This document shows, piece by piece, positions 10,285 through 18,057 of a stretch of 64,000 nucleotides of DNA (its first letter is position 1; each line of letters starts with the position of its first letter). Source of the stretch: an uncultured Paracoccaceae bacterium. GTDB taxonomy: Bacteria > Pseudomonadota > Alphaproteobacteria > Rhodobacterales > Rhodobacteraceae. The notes beneath the pieces are model-generated. The model saw only the letters and a program-made list of their open reading frames with translations. It was not told the DNA's origin and did not search any database. The translations under genes were made by a program, and so were the position numbers. Location of the stretch: contig CANLNM010000001.1 of assembly GCA_947492475.1 (NCBI GenBank), forward strand, positions 496,001-560,000, read 5' to 3'.

Positions 10285-10322
10285 CTGAATTCCAACCTGA
10301 TTGCCTAAAAACGAACCAAATG

Positions 10323-10352
10323 GGGTCATGCAGCAATGTGTGGCCCTTTTTT
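10323..10352 (+). terminator. Rho-independent terminator of gatB
   Basis: GGGTCATG (10323-10330) pairs with TGTGGCCC (10339-10346), counting G-U pairs, around an 8-base loop, and is followed by six T. It lies 39 bases after the gatB stop. Confidence 0.55.
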
Positions 10353-10422
10353 GTTGATTTAGCACGTCTCATTGGGAACAAGGAAAGGTGCTTAATGAGT
10401 TAATATTTAACAGAGGATTTTC

Positions 10423-11031
10423 ATGAGCAAATTACTAAAAAAACGAATGGCTTGCGCAGTTTTGGCACTGGCCACAGCCAATTCGGCACAGGCAATTGTG
10501 TATGATGTGTCGATCGATTGGGAAAATTACCTGAATTGGACTGGCGTGGTTGATACAACGACAGACACTTTCACGCTGACCAGCTGGACAACAATCGAAG
10601 GGCGAACCTTCACCCCCCTTGCGGATCAGTTTCCCATAACCTTTACCGCACAGACCGCAACGGGGTCTTTTGATGTTGCGGATTCCTGGGATGGAACCAT
10701 TGGGTCGGATTGGGCGTTTGTGTCGTCTATGACGCTTGCTGATGTCGATTGGATCGAGTCGTTTTATTCGTCTTTCTCAGACTTGTATCTGGCATGGGGG
10801 GGACGTGCGGGGCTATTTGCACCGTTTGATTATAGCGACAACGAAGGAAGACTTGGCTGGGTGCCAACCGGGGCTGGCTTGCTCACCTCACCTCACAATG
10901 TTGTCTCTGTTGTTACCGAAGCTGGCGCCCCTTCCTTGCCCGCTGTTCCAACGCCCACGAGTTTCCCGTTGATGGCGACGTTACTGGGCGGGGCGGGATT
11001 GTTCCTGCGACGCCGTAAAAAAGCGCGTTAA
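10423..11031 (+). CDS. VPLPA-CTERM exosortase substrate, copy 1
   Basis: This 202-residue secreted protein has an N-terminal signal peptide (cut near AQA-I) and a C-terminal sorting tail: VPTPTSFPL, then a hydrophobic helix (MATLLGGAGLFL) and a basic end (RRRKKAR). That tripartite tail is the VPLPA-CTERM type, which exosortase XrtD recognises, processes and presumably links to the cell surface. The middle domain, with GVVDTTTDTFTLTSWT, is unknown to me. A paralogue lies 256 bases downstream. An AGAGGA ribosome site precedes the ATG. No exosortase gene is in the window. A matrix or surface-polymer role is inference. Confidence 0.87.
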   Translation: MSKLLKKRMACAVLALATANSAQAIVYDVSIDWENYLNWTGVVDTTTDTFTLTSWTTIEGRTFTPLADQFPITFTAQTATGSFDVADSWDGTIGSDWAFVSSMTLADVDWIESFYSSFSDLYLAWGGRAGLFAPFDYSDNEGRLGWVPTGAGLLTSPHNVVSVVTEAGAPSLPAVPTPTSFPLMATLLGGAGLFLRRRKKAR

Positions 11032-11072
11032 AGGCAGATTTGAACGAACTGACTCAAACGTCACTCCAGTTG

Positions 11073-11099
11073 CAGCCCCCCGTTGCGGCTGGTATTTTT
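11073..11099 (+). terminator. weak terminator-like hairpin between the VPLPA genes
   Basis: CAGCC (11073-11077) pairs with GGCTG (11087-11091), followed by a short T-rich run. The stem is only five pairs, so it may be a weak or partial terminator of copy 1. Confidence 0.35.
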
Positions 11100-11231
11100 C
11101 CGGGGATCATTCCCAAAAATCTGAGATGAAAAACATCATCCTCTTTCCAGAAAATTTGGATTTAAGCCCCAAATGCGTGATACGACGTCATTAACCCGCT
11201 TTTTCTTGCAATTCCTCGTCAATTACGGATA

Positions 11232-11260
11232 GATTAACGCCATTGTTGTAGGCGTTAATC
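11232..11260. promoter_or_regulatory. 10-base inverted repeat upstream of the second VPLPA gene
   Basis: GATTAACGCC (11232-11241) and GGCGTTAATC (11251-11260) are perfect inverted repeats around a 9-base spacer, ending 27 bases before the ATG at 11288. It could be a leader hairpin near the ribosome site or a repressor site. No T run follows, so it is not a simple terminator. Confidence 0.5.
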
Positions 11261-11287
11261 CTTTGTTCACTTAATGGGAAATTGCGC

Positions 11288-11899
11288 ATGCCGTTTCGTC
11301 CACGTGACATAGCCGCTGGAACATTATTCCTTTGTGCGGCCTCTTTGCCAGCGCAAGCAACGCTATATGATGTGACGTTGTTTTGGCCGCATCACATGGA
11401 ATGGCAAGGCGTCGTTGATACAACAACAGACACATTCACACTGACCAGCTGGACCAATATCCTAGATGCGTTGTCCGAACCCATTTTGGATCAAATGCCC
11501 ATAGTGTTTACGGCACAGACCACCAGTGGTTTTTTCGATGTGCCTGACGATTGGAACGGCACAATCGGGAACAATTGGGGGTTTGTTTCCAATTCATCCT
11601 TTGGGGAAATCGACTGGGTTGTTGACCCAAACCTGCGCTACGAACATGCGCAACTGGGATGGGGATCGCGATCAGATGCCAGAGGCGGCTTTATCGACTT
11701 TTCCTACCGCGAACGCAGCTTGGGATGGGTCGCCTATGACACGTTTTCAGCCCTGACCGCCGATGGCGTTCGGGTGTCCGTCATAGAAGCCCCGCGCGCA
11801 TTGCCCCCGGTGCCCGCGCCTGCCGGTCTGCCTTTGGTTGCGACGCTGATGATCGGCGCCGGATTGTTTATCCGCAAACGCCGCAAACACATAGCCTGA
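11288..11899 (+). CDS. VPLPA-CTERM exosortase substrate, copy 2
   Basis: This 203-residue paralogue of the gene at 10423 starts at ATG 11288; an in-frame TTG six bases earlier is less likely. It has a signal peptide (cut near AQA-T), the shared block GVVDTTTDTFTLTSWTNI, a second shared block (TAQTTSGFFDVPDDWNGTIG), and the sorting tail VPAPAGLPL plus a hydrophobic helix (VATLMIGAGLFI) and basic end RKRRK. The tail is closer to the consensus than in copy 1. The aromatic-rich middle differs between copies, so the pair has diverged after tandem duplication. The expected fate is export by Sec, then processing by an exosortase encoded elsewhere. Confidence 0.88.
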   Translation: MPFRPRDIAAGTLFLCAASLPAQATLYDVTLFWPHHMEWQGVVDTTTDTFTLTSWTNILDALSEPILDQMPIVFTAQTTSGFFDVPDDWNGTIGNNWGFVSNSSFGEIDWVVDPNLRYEHAQLGWGSRSDARGGFIDFSYRERSLGWVAYDTFSALTADGVRVSVIEAPRALPPVPAPAGLPLVATLMIGAGLFIRKRRKHIA

Positions 11900-12097
11900 T
11901 CGCAGGCATCTGTTGCTGGCACTTGTCGTAGACACCTGCGCGGTGCAATGGGCCATTCACCGCCCGACCATCCTATATATCGCGGCCAAATCCGCGCCAG
12001 ATACAACACATAGACCCGTCATAAGAAACCGCGCAACACCTTGGATTTACGGGGCGTTCTTGATACTGTGCCGTCCAAGCGCGCGTGGGAGCAGATG

Positions 12098-12577
12098 ATG
12101 AATACGTTTGAATACAAAGTGGTGGCCGCCCCGAAAAAGGGGATTAAGGCAAAAGGTCTGAAAACCGGCGAAGCTCGGTTTGCCAATGCCTTGGAAATGG
12201 TCATGAACGACATGGGGCGCGATGGTTGGGAATACCAACGCACCGATACACTGCCCAGCGAAGAACGGTCCGGTTTGACCGGCAAAACCACTGTATTTCA
12301 AAACATGTTGGTGTTTCGCCGCACGATCCAAGCCCAAGAGACGCCAGCTGTGAGCGCACCTGAAATCGCGCATGGTGCCGCAGCAGACATCCCTGCGCAA
12401 AACACCCCCGAAGCCCCTGCTGTGACAAAACCTCGGATTGAGGCTGCCGTGTCTGCGCCGCTTGCCGCCCCTGCCGCGATCACGTTTGAAACGGATAACA
12501 CCGCGATGGTCACCGGGGTATCCGAACAAAGTGCCGGTAAACCCGATGGGGAAAAACCGACGGTCGCAGCTGAATAA
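12098..12577 (+). CDS. DUF4177 domain protein with Ala/Pro-rich tail
   Basis: The first 70 residues (NTFEYKVVAAPKKG, then NDMGRDGWEYQRTDTLP) match the DUF4177 pattern of a small beta-rich domain with a GWEY core, followed by FQNMLVFRR. Residues from about 80 to 159 are rich in Ala, Pro, Thr and Glu and look disordered. ATG 12098 has GGGAG six bases upstream and is preferred over ATG 12095 and an upstream TTG at 12041. The function of DUF4177 is not known. No operon partner is obvious: the next gene begins 227 bases on. Confidence 0.75.
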   Translation: MNTFEYKVVAAPKKGIKAKGLKTGEARFANALEMVMNDMGRDGWEYQRTDTLPSEERSGLTGKTTVFQNMLVFRRTIQAQETPAVSAPEIAHGAAADIPAQNTPEAPAVTKPRIEAAVSAPLAAPAAITFETDNTAMVTGVSEQSAGKPDGEKPTVAAE

Positions 12578-12804
12578 CACGATCTGCCACTCACAATTTG
12601 CATGAAAACACCGCCCGGTTTTAGGGCTGCGTTGATAAATACACAGCTATGTTGTGATGGGCAGGTTTTGGTGCGCAAACGCAACCTTAGGCAGAGCAAC
12701 TTTGATCAATTTATACAGATCAACCCCGAAAAAATTTAACTTTAGACTTCACCTTGGTGACCAGAGGTTTAAAATCACGCGTCCGAGTCGGTAAGGAACG
12801 TAGA

Positions 12805-13434
12805 ATGGCCAAATCAGATCCCTTTGGGTTCGACATGTCTGTGTCGACGTCCAAAAAGAAAAATCCGCGCGGACGGCGCGGCATGTCGGGGGCGTTTGAA
12901 ACCTCGACCCGCGTTTGCGCCCATGAAGGCTGCGAAGATGCAGGCAAATACCGTGCGCCCAAATCGCCTGATATTCTGGATGAATATCTGTGGTTCTGCA
13001 AAGATCACGTGAAGGAATATAACCTCAAGTGGAACTTCTTTGAGACGTCCACAGAAAAGGACGTTCTGGAACAGCAGGACAAAGACCGGGTTTGGGAACG
13101 TGAAACCAAGCCGTTCAAACAGTCAGAGGAACAGCGCGCATGGGCGCGTCTGGGGATCGAAGACCCCCATCAGGTTCTGGGTGAAAACGCGACGCAAAAC
13201 CCCGGTAAATCCATTACCGGCACGCGCCGCCTGCCCCCCACCGAACGCAAAGCGGTGGATATCCTTGAGGCTAAGGATCATTGGACCAAGGCCGAAATCC
13301 GCAAGCAATACAAAGCCCTGATCAAGGTGCTGCACCCGGATATGAACGGTGGTGATCGATCCCAAGAAGAGCAACTATCCGAAGTTGTCTGGGCTTGGGA
13401 TCAGATCAAATCAAGCCGGTCCTTTAAGGCCTAA
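12805..13434 (+). CDS. J-domain protein with C-terminal J domain and Cys cluster
   Basis: This 209-residue protein ends in a J domain: helix AEIRKQYKALIKVLHPDMNG with the HPD triad at 177-179, the contact that stimulates DnaK ATPase. Upstream, C38, C43, C65 and H68 (CAHEGC and WFCKDH) could bind zinc. The first 30 residues are basic. ATG 12805 has AAGGA upstream; the longer frame from TTG 12754 is rejected. J proteins of this shape occur near cobS in related genomes, but here cobS is 40 kb away. The probable role is a specialised DnaK co-chaperone; its client is unknown. Confidence 0.87.
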   Translation: MAKSDPFGFDMSVSTSKKKNPRGRRGMSGAFETSTRVCAHEGCEDAGKYRAPKSPDILDEYLWFCKDHVKEYNLKWNFFETSTEKDVLEQQDKDRVWERETKPFKQSEEQRAWARLGIEDPHQVLGENATQNPGKSITGTRRLPPTERKAVDILEAKDHWTKAEIRKQYKALIKVLHPDMNGGDRSQEEQLSEVVWAWDQIKSSRSFKA

Positions 13435-13582
13435 ACGCCTGATAAAAAACCTTAATGCGGGTCAACTCGCATTGAGGCCCCTCTTGCTTTGCGGCTGTTA
13501 TGGGCCGATTGGCAGAAATATTCCCCTCACAATATGACGCGCGCCTCTTAGGGTCGGCCAGGTTAATCAGTGAGGGAAGAAA

Positions 13583-14272
13583 ATGAACAAACAAATCGCA
13601 GAAGCGCTTGGCACCTTTACGTTGGTGTTGATTGGCTGTGGGGCCGCGGTGATTGCGGGCGGGGAAATAGGCCTGACCGGGATCAGCTTTGCCTTTGGGT
13701 TGGCGTTGATCGCCATGGCCTATGGGATCGGCCCGGTGTCAGGATGCCACATCAACCCGGCCGTATCATTGGGCATGGTCGCCGCAGGGCGCATGACGAT
13801 GCCAGAGGCGGTAAAATACATCATCGCGCAGATCATCGGCGCCATCGCGGCGGCCTTGGTTCTGTGGGTGATTGCATCCGGCAAAGCCGAGTACAGCATC
13901 GCGGAAAACGGGCTGGGCCAAAACGGCTGGGGTGCGGGATATTTGGGTGAATATAGCCTGATCGCCGCCCTGATATTCGAAGTGGTGGCCACGTTCCTAT
14001 TCATGGTGGTGATTTTAGGTGCAACAGGCGCCAATGCACCGGCGTCATTGGCCGGTTTGGCGATCGGACTGTCATTGGTGGTGATCCATTTGGTGGGAAT
14101 CAATGTGACGGGTGTGTCGGTGAACCCGGCCCGGTCCATTGGTCCGGCACTATTTGCGGGCACAACTGCGTTGGCGCAGCTTTGGCTGTTTATTGTGGCC
14201 CCTGTGATCGGGGCGGTAGCCGCAGGTGCGTTATTTAAAACGGGCCTGTTGGACGCGAGATCAACCGATTGA
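13583..14272 (+). CDS. aqpZ: aquaporin Z
   Basis: This 229-residue membrane channel has six hydrophobic segments and both aquaporin half-helix motifs: N58-P59-A60 in GCHINPAVSLG and N181-P182-A183 followed by R184. The selectivity filter residues F38, H169 and R184 match those of water-selective AqpZ rather than a glycerol facilitator. Expected function: rapid water flow across the inner membrane. GAGGGAAG precedes the ATG. A strong shared terminator with rnd follows. Confidence 0.95.
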   Translation: MNKQIAEALGTFTLVLIGCGAAVIAGGEIGLTGISFAFGLALIAMAYGIGPVSGCHINPAVSLGMVAAGRMTMPEAVKYIIAQIIGAIAAALVLWVIASGKAEYSIAENGLGQNGWGAGYLGEYSLIAALIFEVVATFLFMVVILGATGANAPASLAGLAIGLSLVVIHLVGINVTGVSVNPARSIGPALFAGTTALAQLWLFIVAPVIGAVAAGALFKTGLLDARSTD

Positions 14273-14283
14273 TCTAAAACGCA

Positions 14284-14313
14284 AAACAGCGGGTGCTGAG
14301 ACACCCGCTGTTT
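14284..14313. terminator. bidirectional terminator between aqpZ and rnd
   Basis: AAACAGCGGGTG (14284-14295) and CACCCGCTGTTT (14302-14313) form a perfect 12-pair stem around CTGAGA. A-rich and T-rich flanks let it serve both convergent genes. Confidence 0.85.
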
Positions 14314-14337
14314 CAAAACCCACCTCGGCGATGCGGT

Positions 14338-15498
14338 TTAGTCGTAGGGCACAGCCACCACGTTATTGCCTTTGGCCACCAACGCGACTTTGCCGTCACA
14401 TAACAGCAGCGCATCATTGCCAAACACCTCTTTGCGCCAACCTTTTAGGGCTGCTACATCGCGCCCACCGGCGGCGATCACATCCAGATCGGCAGAGGTT
14501 GCGATCAGTTTCTGCGCAACTTTTTCGCCTTCAGCTTTGGCTTTCAACAACACGCGCAGCAAATCCGCCAATGCCGGATTCACCTGCAATTTATCCGCGC
14601 CTTTGGTGTTTTTGGGCATATCGGCTGGATCAGCCTCTAGCCCGGCGGTCACAGCGGCCAAAATACCGTCCGCAATTTCTCCTTTGCGGGCTTCGCGTAG
14701 CAACAGGCGTGAGCGGCCCAAATCCTGCATGGTCCGGGGCTTGGTCGACGCCAGCTCCACCAGCGCGTCATCTTTGAACACCCGATTACGCGGCACATTG
14801 CGCGACTGAGCGTAACCTTCGCGGAACCGCGCCAATTCACGCAGAATGGTCATAAATTTCCCCGATTGGGTGCGGGTTTTCACCCGTTTCCACGCATCGC
14901 CCGGTTCGACCCGATAGGTGCCCGGCGCGTTCAGCACGGCCATTTCTTCGGCGACCCATTTTTTGCGACCGGATTTATCCAGCTCGGCAGACAGGAATTC
15001 ATAGATACCACGCAGATGGGTCACATCCGCCAGCGCATATTTCTTTTGGGCATCCGTTAAGGGACGGCGCGACCAATCGGTAAACCGGCTGGATTTATCA
15101 ACGCTGTCCTTAACGATTTTGCGCACCAGGGTTTCATAGCCCACCTGTTCGCCAAACCCGCAGACCATCGCCGCCACCTGGGTGTCAAACAACGGTTCCG
15201 GGATCAGCCCCGCATCCACAAAGAAGATTTCCAGATCCTGACGCGCCGCATGGAACACTTTGACCACGCCATGATCGCGAAACAATTCATAAAGCGGCTC
15301 GAGCGACAGATCGGCCACCAATGGATCCACCAGCACTGCATTTTCATCGCCTTCGCCCGGATAGGCCAGCTGGATTAAACACAATTTCGAATAATAGGTC
15401 CGTTCACGCAGAAATTCTGTATCCACGGTCACATAAGGGTGCTGCGCGGCGGCAGCGCAAAACGCGGCCAGTTCTTCGGTGGTGGTGATGGTCTTCAT
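14338..15498 (-). CDS. rnd: ribonuclease D
   Basis: This 386-residue 3'-5' exonuclease trims tRNA precursors. The DEDDy catalytic set is visible: D26 and E28 in VDTEFLRERTYY, the aspartate in FHAARQDLEIF, and the Tyr/Asp of KKYALADVTHL. One HRDC domain follows, then a C-terminal extension. ATG 15498 is chosen because it places the DTEF motif where E. coli RNase D has it; an in-frame GTG at 15552 would add 18 unaligned residues. It lies on the same strand as purM-purN, 91 bases after the purN stop. Confidence 0.95.
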   Translation of the reverse strand: MKTITTTEELAAFCAAAAQHPYVTVDTEFLRERTYYSKLCLIQLAYPGEGDENAVLVDPLVADLSLEPLYELFRDHGVVKVFHAARQDLEIFFVDAGLIPEPLFDTQVAAMVCGFGEQVGYETLVRKIVKDSVDKSSRFTDWSRRPLTDAQKKYALADVTHLRGIYEFLSAELDKSGRKKWVAEEMAVLNAPGTYRVEPGDAWKRVKTRTQSGKFMTILRELARFREGYAQSRNVPRNRVFKDDALVELASTKPRTMQDLGRSRLLLREARKGEIADGILAAVTAGLEADPADMPKNTKGADKLQVNPALADLLRVLLKAKAEGEKVAQKLIATSADLDVIAAGGRDVAALKGWRKEVFGNDALLLCDGKVALVAKGNNVVAVPYD

Positions 15499-15589
15499 TC
15501 CGGCCCATTCTGATGCATATGCCTGTCGGCCATGTTGATAGGCATTTTGCACCCATAAGGAAAGAGACCGCGCCGAAATTGTCTGCGTG

Positions 15590-16195
15590 CTATGCGCCCA
15601 ACACCGTCATTTCGCGGTTTCCAGACAGGTATTTGCGCAAAACCGCTGGATAAAGCTGATGTTCAAACGGCAATATCCGCGCCGCCAGATCATCCGCATT
15701 CTCGCCCGGCAAAATCGCAACCCGCGCCTGCCCTAATATCGGGCCTCCATCCAGTTCGGCGGTCACTTCGTGCACGCTGCAACCCGCCACATCATCCCCC
15801 GCATCAAGCGCCCGTTGATGCGTGTTCAGACCTTTGTATTTGGGCAGCAATGAGGGATGAATGTTCAGCATCCGCCCCGCGTAATGACCGGTGAACCCAT
15901 CGGTTAAAATGCGCATGAACCCGGCCAGACACACAACATCGGGTTGATGTTGGTCCAACACATCGATCAAAGCCGCCTCAAACGCTGCGCGATCTATGCC
16001 AAAGGGTTTGTGATCAACAGACGCGGTGGCGATGCCCATATCGGCGGCCTTGGACAGACCACCGGCATTGGGATCATTTGACAGCACCAAACAGGGGCGC
16101 CCCGGGTGATCCCCTTGCATGGATTGCGCCAGCGCAACCATGTTGGATCCCCCACCTGAAATCAGGATCGCGACGCGTTTTTTTGATGCTGTCAT
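15590..16195 (-). CDS. purN: phosphoribosylglycinamide formyltransferase
   Basis: This 201-residue enzyme transfers a formyl group from 10-formyl-THF to GAR in step three of purine synthesis. Seen: the GGGSN phosphate loop, N111 and H113 in NIHPSLLPKYKG, and D149 in ELDGGPILGQ, the three catalytic positions of PurN. It starts 8 bases after the purM stop, so purM and purN are translated from one message. Confidence 0.97.
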   Translation of the reverse strand: MTASKKRVAILISGGGSNMVALAQSMQGDHPGRPCLVLSNDPNAGGLSKAADMGIATASVDHKPFGIDRAAFEAALIDVLDQHQPDVVCLAGFMRILTDGFTGHYAGRMLNIHPSLLPKYKGLNTHQRALDAGDDVAGCSVHEVTAELDGGPILGQARVAILPGENADDLAARILPFEHQLYPAVLRKYLSGNREMTVLGA

Positions 16196-16203
16196 GTCAC
16201 TGC

Positions 16204-17271
16204 TCAGATCAAGTTGCCGGAATAGCTGACGCCTTCGCCGGCATTCACGGTCCCCAGACGCGCAACGGTTTCGCCCTGCTCTGTCAACAATTCAGTCAAC
16301 GCATCGGCGCGATCAGCGGCCACAACCAAAACCATGCCCAGCCCCGAATTGAATGTCTTCAGCAATTCAGATTCAGCCAAGCCACCATGCTGGGCCAACC
16401 ATTTGAACACAGGCGGCAAATCCCAAGCGTTTAGATCAACGTTGCAGCCCAAACCATCGGACAGAACCCGCGGCAGGTTTTCTGTCAAACCACCGCCCGT
16501 GATATGGGCCAAGCCATGCACACCGCCCGCGCGGATCGCAGCCAAAGCTTGTTTCACATATAGGCGGGTTGGCGTCAGCAATGCCTCGCCCAGTTTGCCA
16601 TCGGCAAACGGCGCGTCGTCATTCCAGCCAAGGCCTGCAACTTCGACGATTTTACGCACCAAGGAATAGCCGTTGGAATGCACGCCATCGCTGGCCAACC
16701 CCAACAGAACATCGCCTTCGCCGACATTGGCGGGCAGTTCCGTACCACGTTCCATTGCGCCAACGCTAAACCCGGCCAGATCAAAATCACCCGCTGGATA
16801 CATGCCCGGCATTTCCGCCGTTTCACCACCGATCAGCGCGCAACCACTGTCGCGACAGCCCTTTGCGATCCCTTCGACAATCCGCGCCGCCTGATCTGTT
16901 TCCAGCTTGCCTGTGGCAAAATAGTCCAGGAAAAACAGCGGCTCGGCGCCTTGGCAAACCAGATCGTTCACACACATCGCCACCAGATCAACGCCAACGC
17001 CGTCTACAAATCCAGTATCGATCGCGATCCGCAATTTGGTGCCAACACCATCCGTGGCCGCGACCAAAATCGGGTCATCAAACCCGGCGGCTTTGAGGTC
17101 AAACAACCCGCCAAAGCCCCCAAGACCGGCCATCACGCCAGACCGGTTCGTTGACGCAGCGGCCGGTTTGATCCGATCCACCAGCGCATTGCCCGCATCA
17201 ATGTCCACGCCTGCTTCGGCATATGTTAGGCCGTTCTTTTGGCCATTTTTCTGGGTTTTGTCCTGTGTCAT
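16204..17271 (-). CDS. purM: phosphoribosylformylglycinamidine cyclo-ligase
   Basis: This is AIR synthetase, which closes the imidazole ring in step five of purine synthesis using ATP. Seen: [14 protein letters not shown] at the N-terminus, [39 protein letters not shown] and [16 protein letters not shown], all PurM hallmarks. From ATG 17271 it is 355 residues, the normal length; the frame is open further to 17352 but without a family match. purN follows immediately. The upstream region 17351-17380 has a phased repeat. Confidence 0.97.
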   Translation of the reverse strand: MTQDKTQKNGQKNGLTYAEAGVDIDAGNALVDRIKPAAASTNRSGVMAGLGGFGGLFDLKAAGFDDPILVAATDGVGTKLRIAIDTGFVDGVGVDLVAMCVNDLVCQGAEPLFFLDYFATGKLETDQAARIVEGIAKGCRDSGCALIGGETAEMPGMYPAGDFDLAGFSVGAMERGTELPANVGEGDVLLGLASDGVHSNGYSLVRKIVEVAGLGWNDDAPFADGKLGEALLTPTRLYVKQALAAIRAGGVHGLAHITGGGLTENLPRVLSDGLGCNVDLNAWDLPPVFKWLAQHGGLAESELLKTFNSGLGMVLVVAADRADALTELLTEQGETVARLGTVNAGEGVSYSGNLI

Positions 17272-17350
17272 CGCTTGTCCCCCGAGGTCACGTTTGCGTC
17301 GCGATAGCCCAATCCGGCGCGCGGTGCAACGAATGTGGGCCACTACAATC

Positions 17351-17380
17351 AAATTCAGGCAAATTCAGACAATTTCGGGC
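17351..17380. repeat. three phased 10-base near-repeats upstream of purM
   Basis: Three consecutive 10-mers (AAATTCAGGC, AAATTCAGAC, AATTTCGGGC) repeat at one helical turn. They lie 80-110 bases upstream of purM, and upstream of the divergent gene at 17485. They could be protein-binding half-sites in phase; this is inference. Confidence 0.45.
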
Positions 17381-17484
17381 GAAATCTGCCGCGGTTCAGG
17401 GGCGATATTCACATATTATTAAGATGCGTTCGACATGTGTATGGCACCGGGCGCGTAACCGGCCACTGAAAAATGGGGGTATGA

Positions 17485-17847
17485 ATGTTCAGAGAATCCA
17501 CAATTCACTCTGATTTTCTGCGATCTAAGTTTGTTGTTCCAGTATTTCTTTGGGCTGTTTGTACTGCCACAATTATAGCATCCAACGCATGGGCGATGCC
17601 TGCGGATGTGCGCTATGAACCTGACGATCCCAATCATGATATGTTCCAACAACAACCTTTGGTCCAATTGCAGCCCAAAATGCCGATCCCGTCTGTGGTG
17701 ACCCGGGCCGATTTGCTGGCTATGGCCGATCTGGATGGCGATCCAACCAACCTCACCGAAGAAGAGGCGCAGATGCTTGAAGTTTTGCTTCAGGTGCTGG
17801 GCGGTCCGCCTTTGGGTGAAATATTCAGCGATTTCCCCGACTTATAA
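17485..17847 (+). CDS. small secreted hypothetical protein
   Basis: This 120-residue protein has an N-terminal signal peptide (FVVPVFLWAVCTATIIASN, cut near AWA-M) and a short acidic, proline-containing mature part. No family is recognised. The mature chain has ADLLAMADLDGDPTNLTEEE, an Asp-rich stretch vaguely like an EF-hand-type loop, then a hydrophobic helix (AQMLEVLLQVLGG). A run of five G precedes the ATG. It sits 55 bases upstream of the CAU tRNA. Confidence 0.65.
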   Translation: MFRESTIHSDFLRSKFVVPVFLWAVCTATIIASNAWAMPADVRYEPDDPNHDMFQQQPLVQLQPKMPIPSVVTRADLLAMADLDGDPTNLTEEEAQMLEVLLQVLGGPPLGEIFSDFPDL

Positions 17848-17902
17848 TTCCGCATCCTGTGGTCTTGACCTTGCCAGCCTGTCTGCTAGTCACAGCCATG
17901 GC

Positions 17903-17979
17903 GGGCCTGTAGCTCAATTGGTTAGAGCAGAGCGCTCATAACGCTTTGGTTGGGGGTTCAAGTCCCTCCGGGCCTACCA
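17903..17979 (+). tRNA. tRNA with CAU anticodon (Met or Ile2)
   Basis: A 77-base tRNA with encoded CCA. The acceptor GGGCCTG pairs with CGGGCCT, counting two G-U pairs. The D arm GCTC...GAGC, anticodon loop CTCATAA with CAT, and T arm GGGGG-TTCAAGT-CCCTC are intact. The anticodon CAU fits elongator methionine or lysidine-modified Ile2. It lacks the unpaired first base of an initiator. I cannot decide between Met and Ile2 by eye. A TTGACC lies at 17865-17870 as a possible -35. Confidence 0.95.
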
Positions 17980-18057
17980 GATATGGCAAGGATTATTCCC
18001 GCTTTTGCCAACATTTAGATGAGATTTTGTCAATTCTTCAAAGGCAAATAGCGAACC

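Noticed and set aside
13450-13477. terminator of the J-domain gene (10-pair hairpin)
   Set aside because: The stem CCTTAATGCG/CGCATTGAGG is good but no T run follows on the plus strand.
17955-17979. tRNA 3' end as attachment site of an integrated element
   Set aside because: No direct repeat of these bases and no integrase were found in the window.
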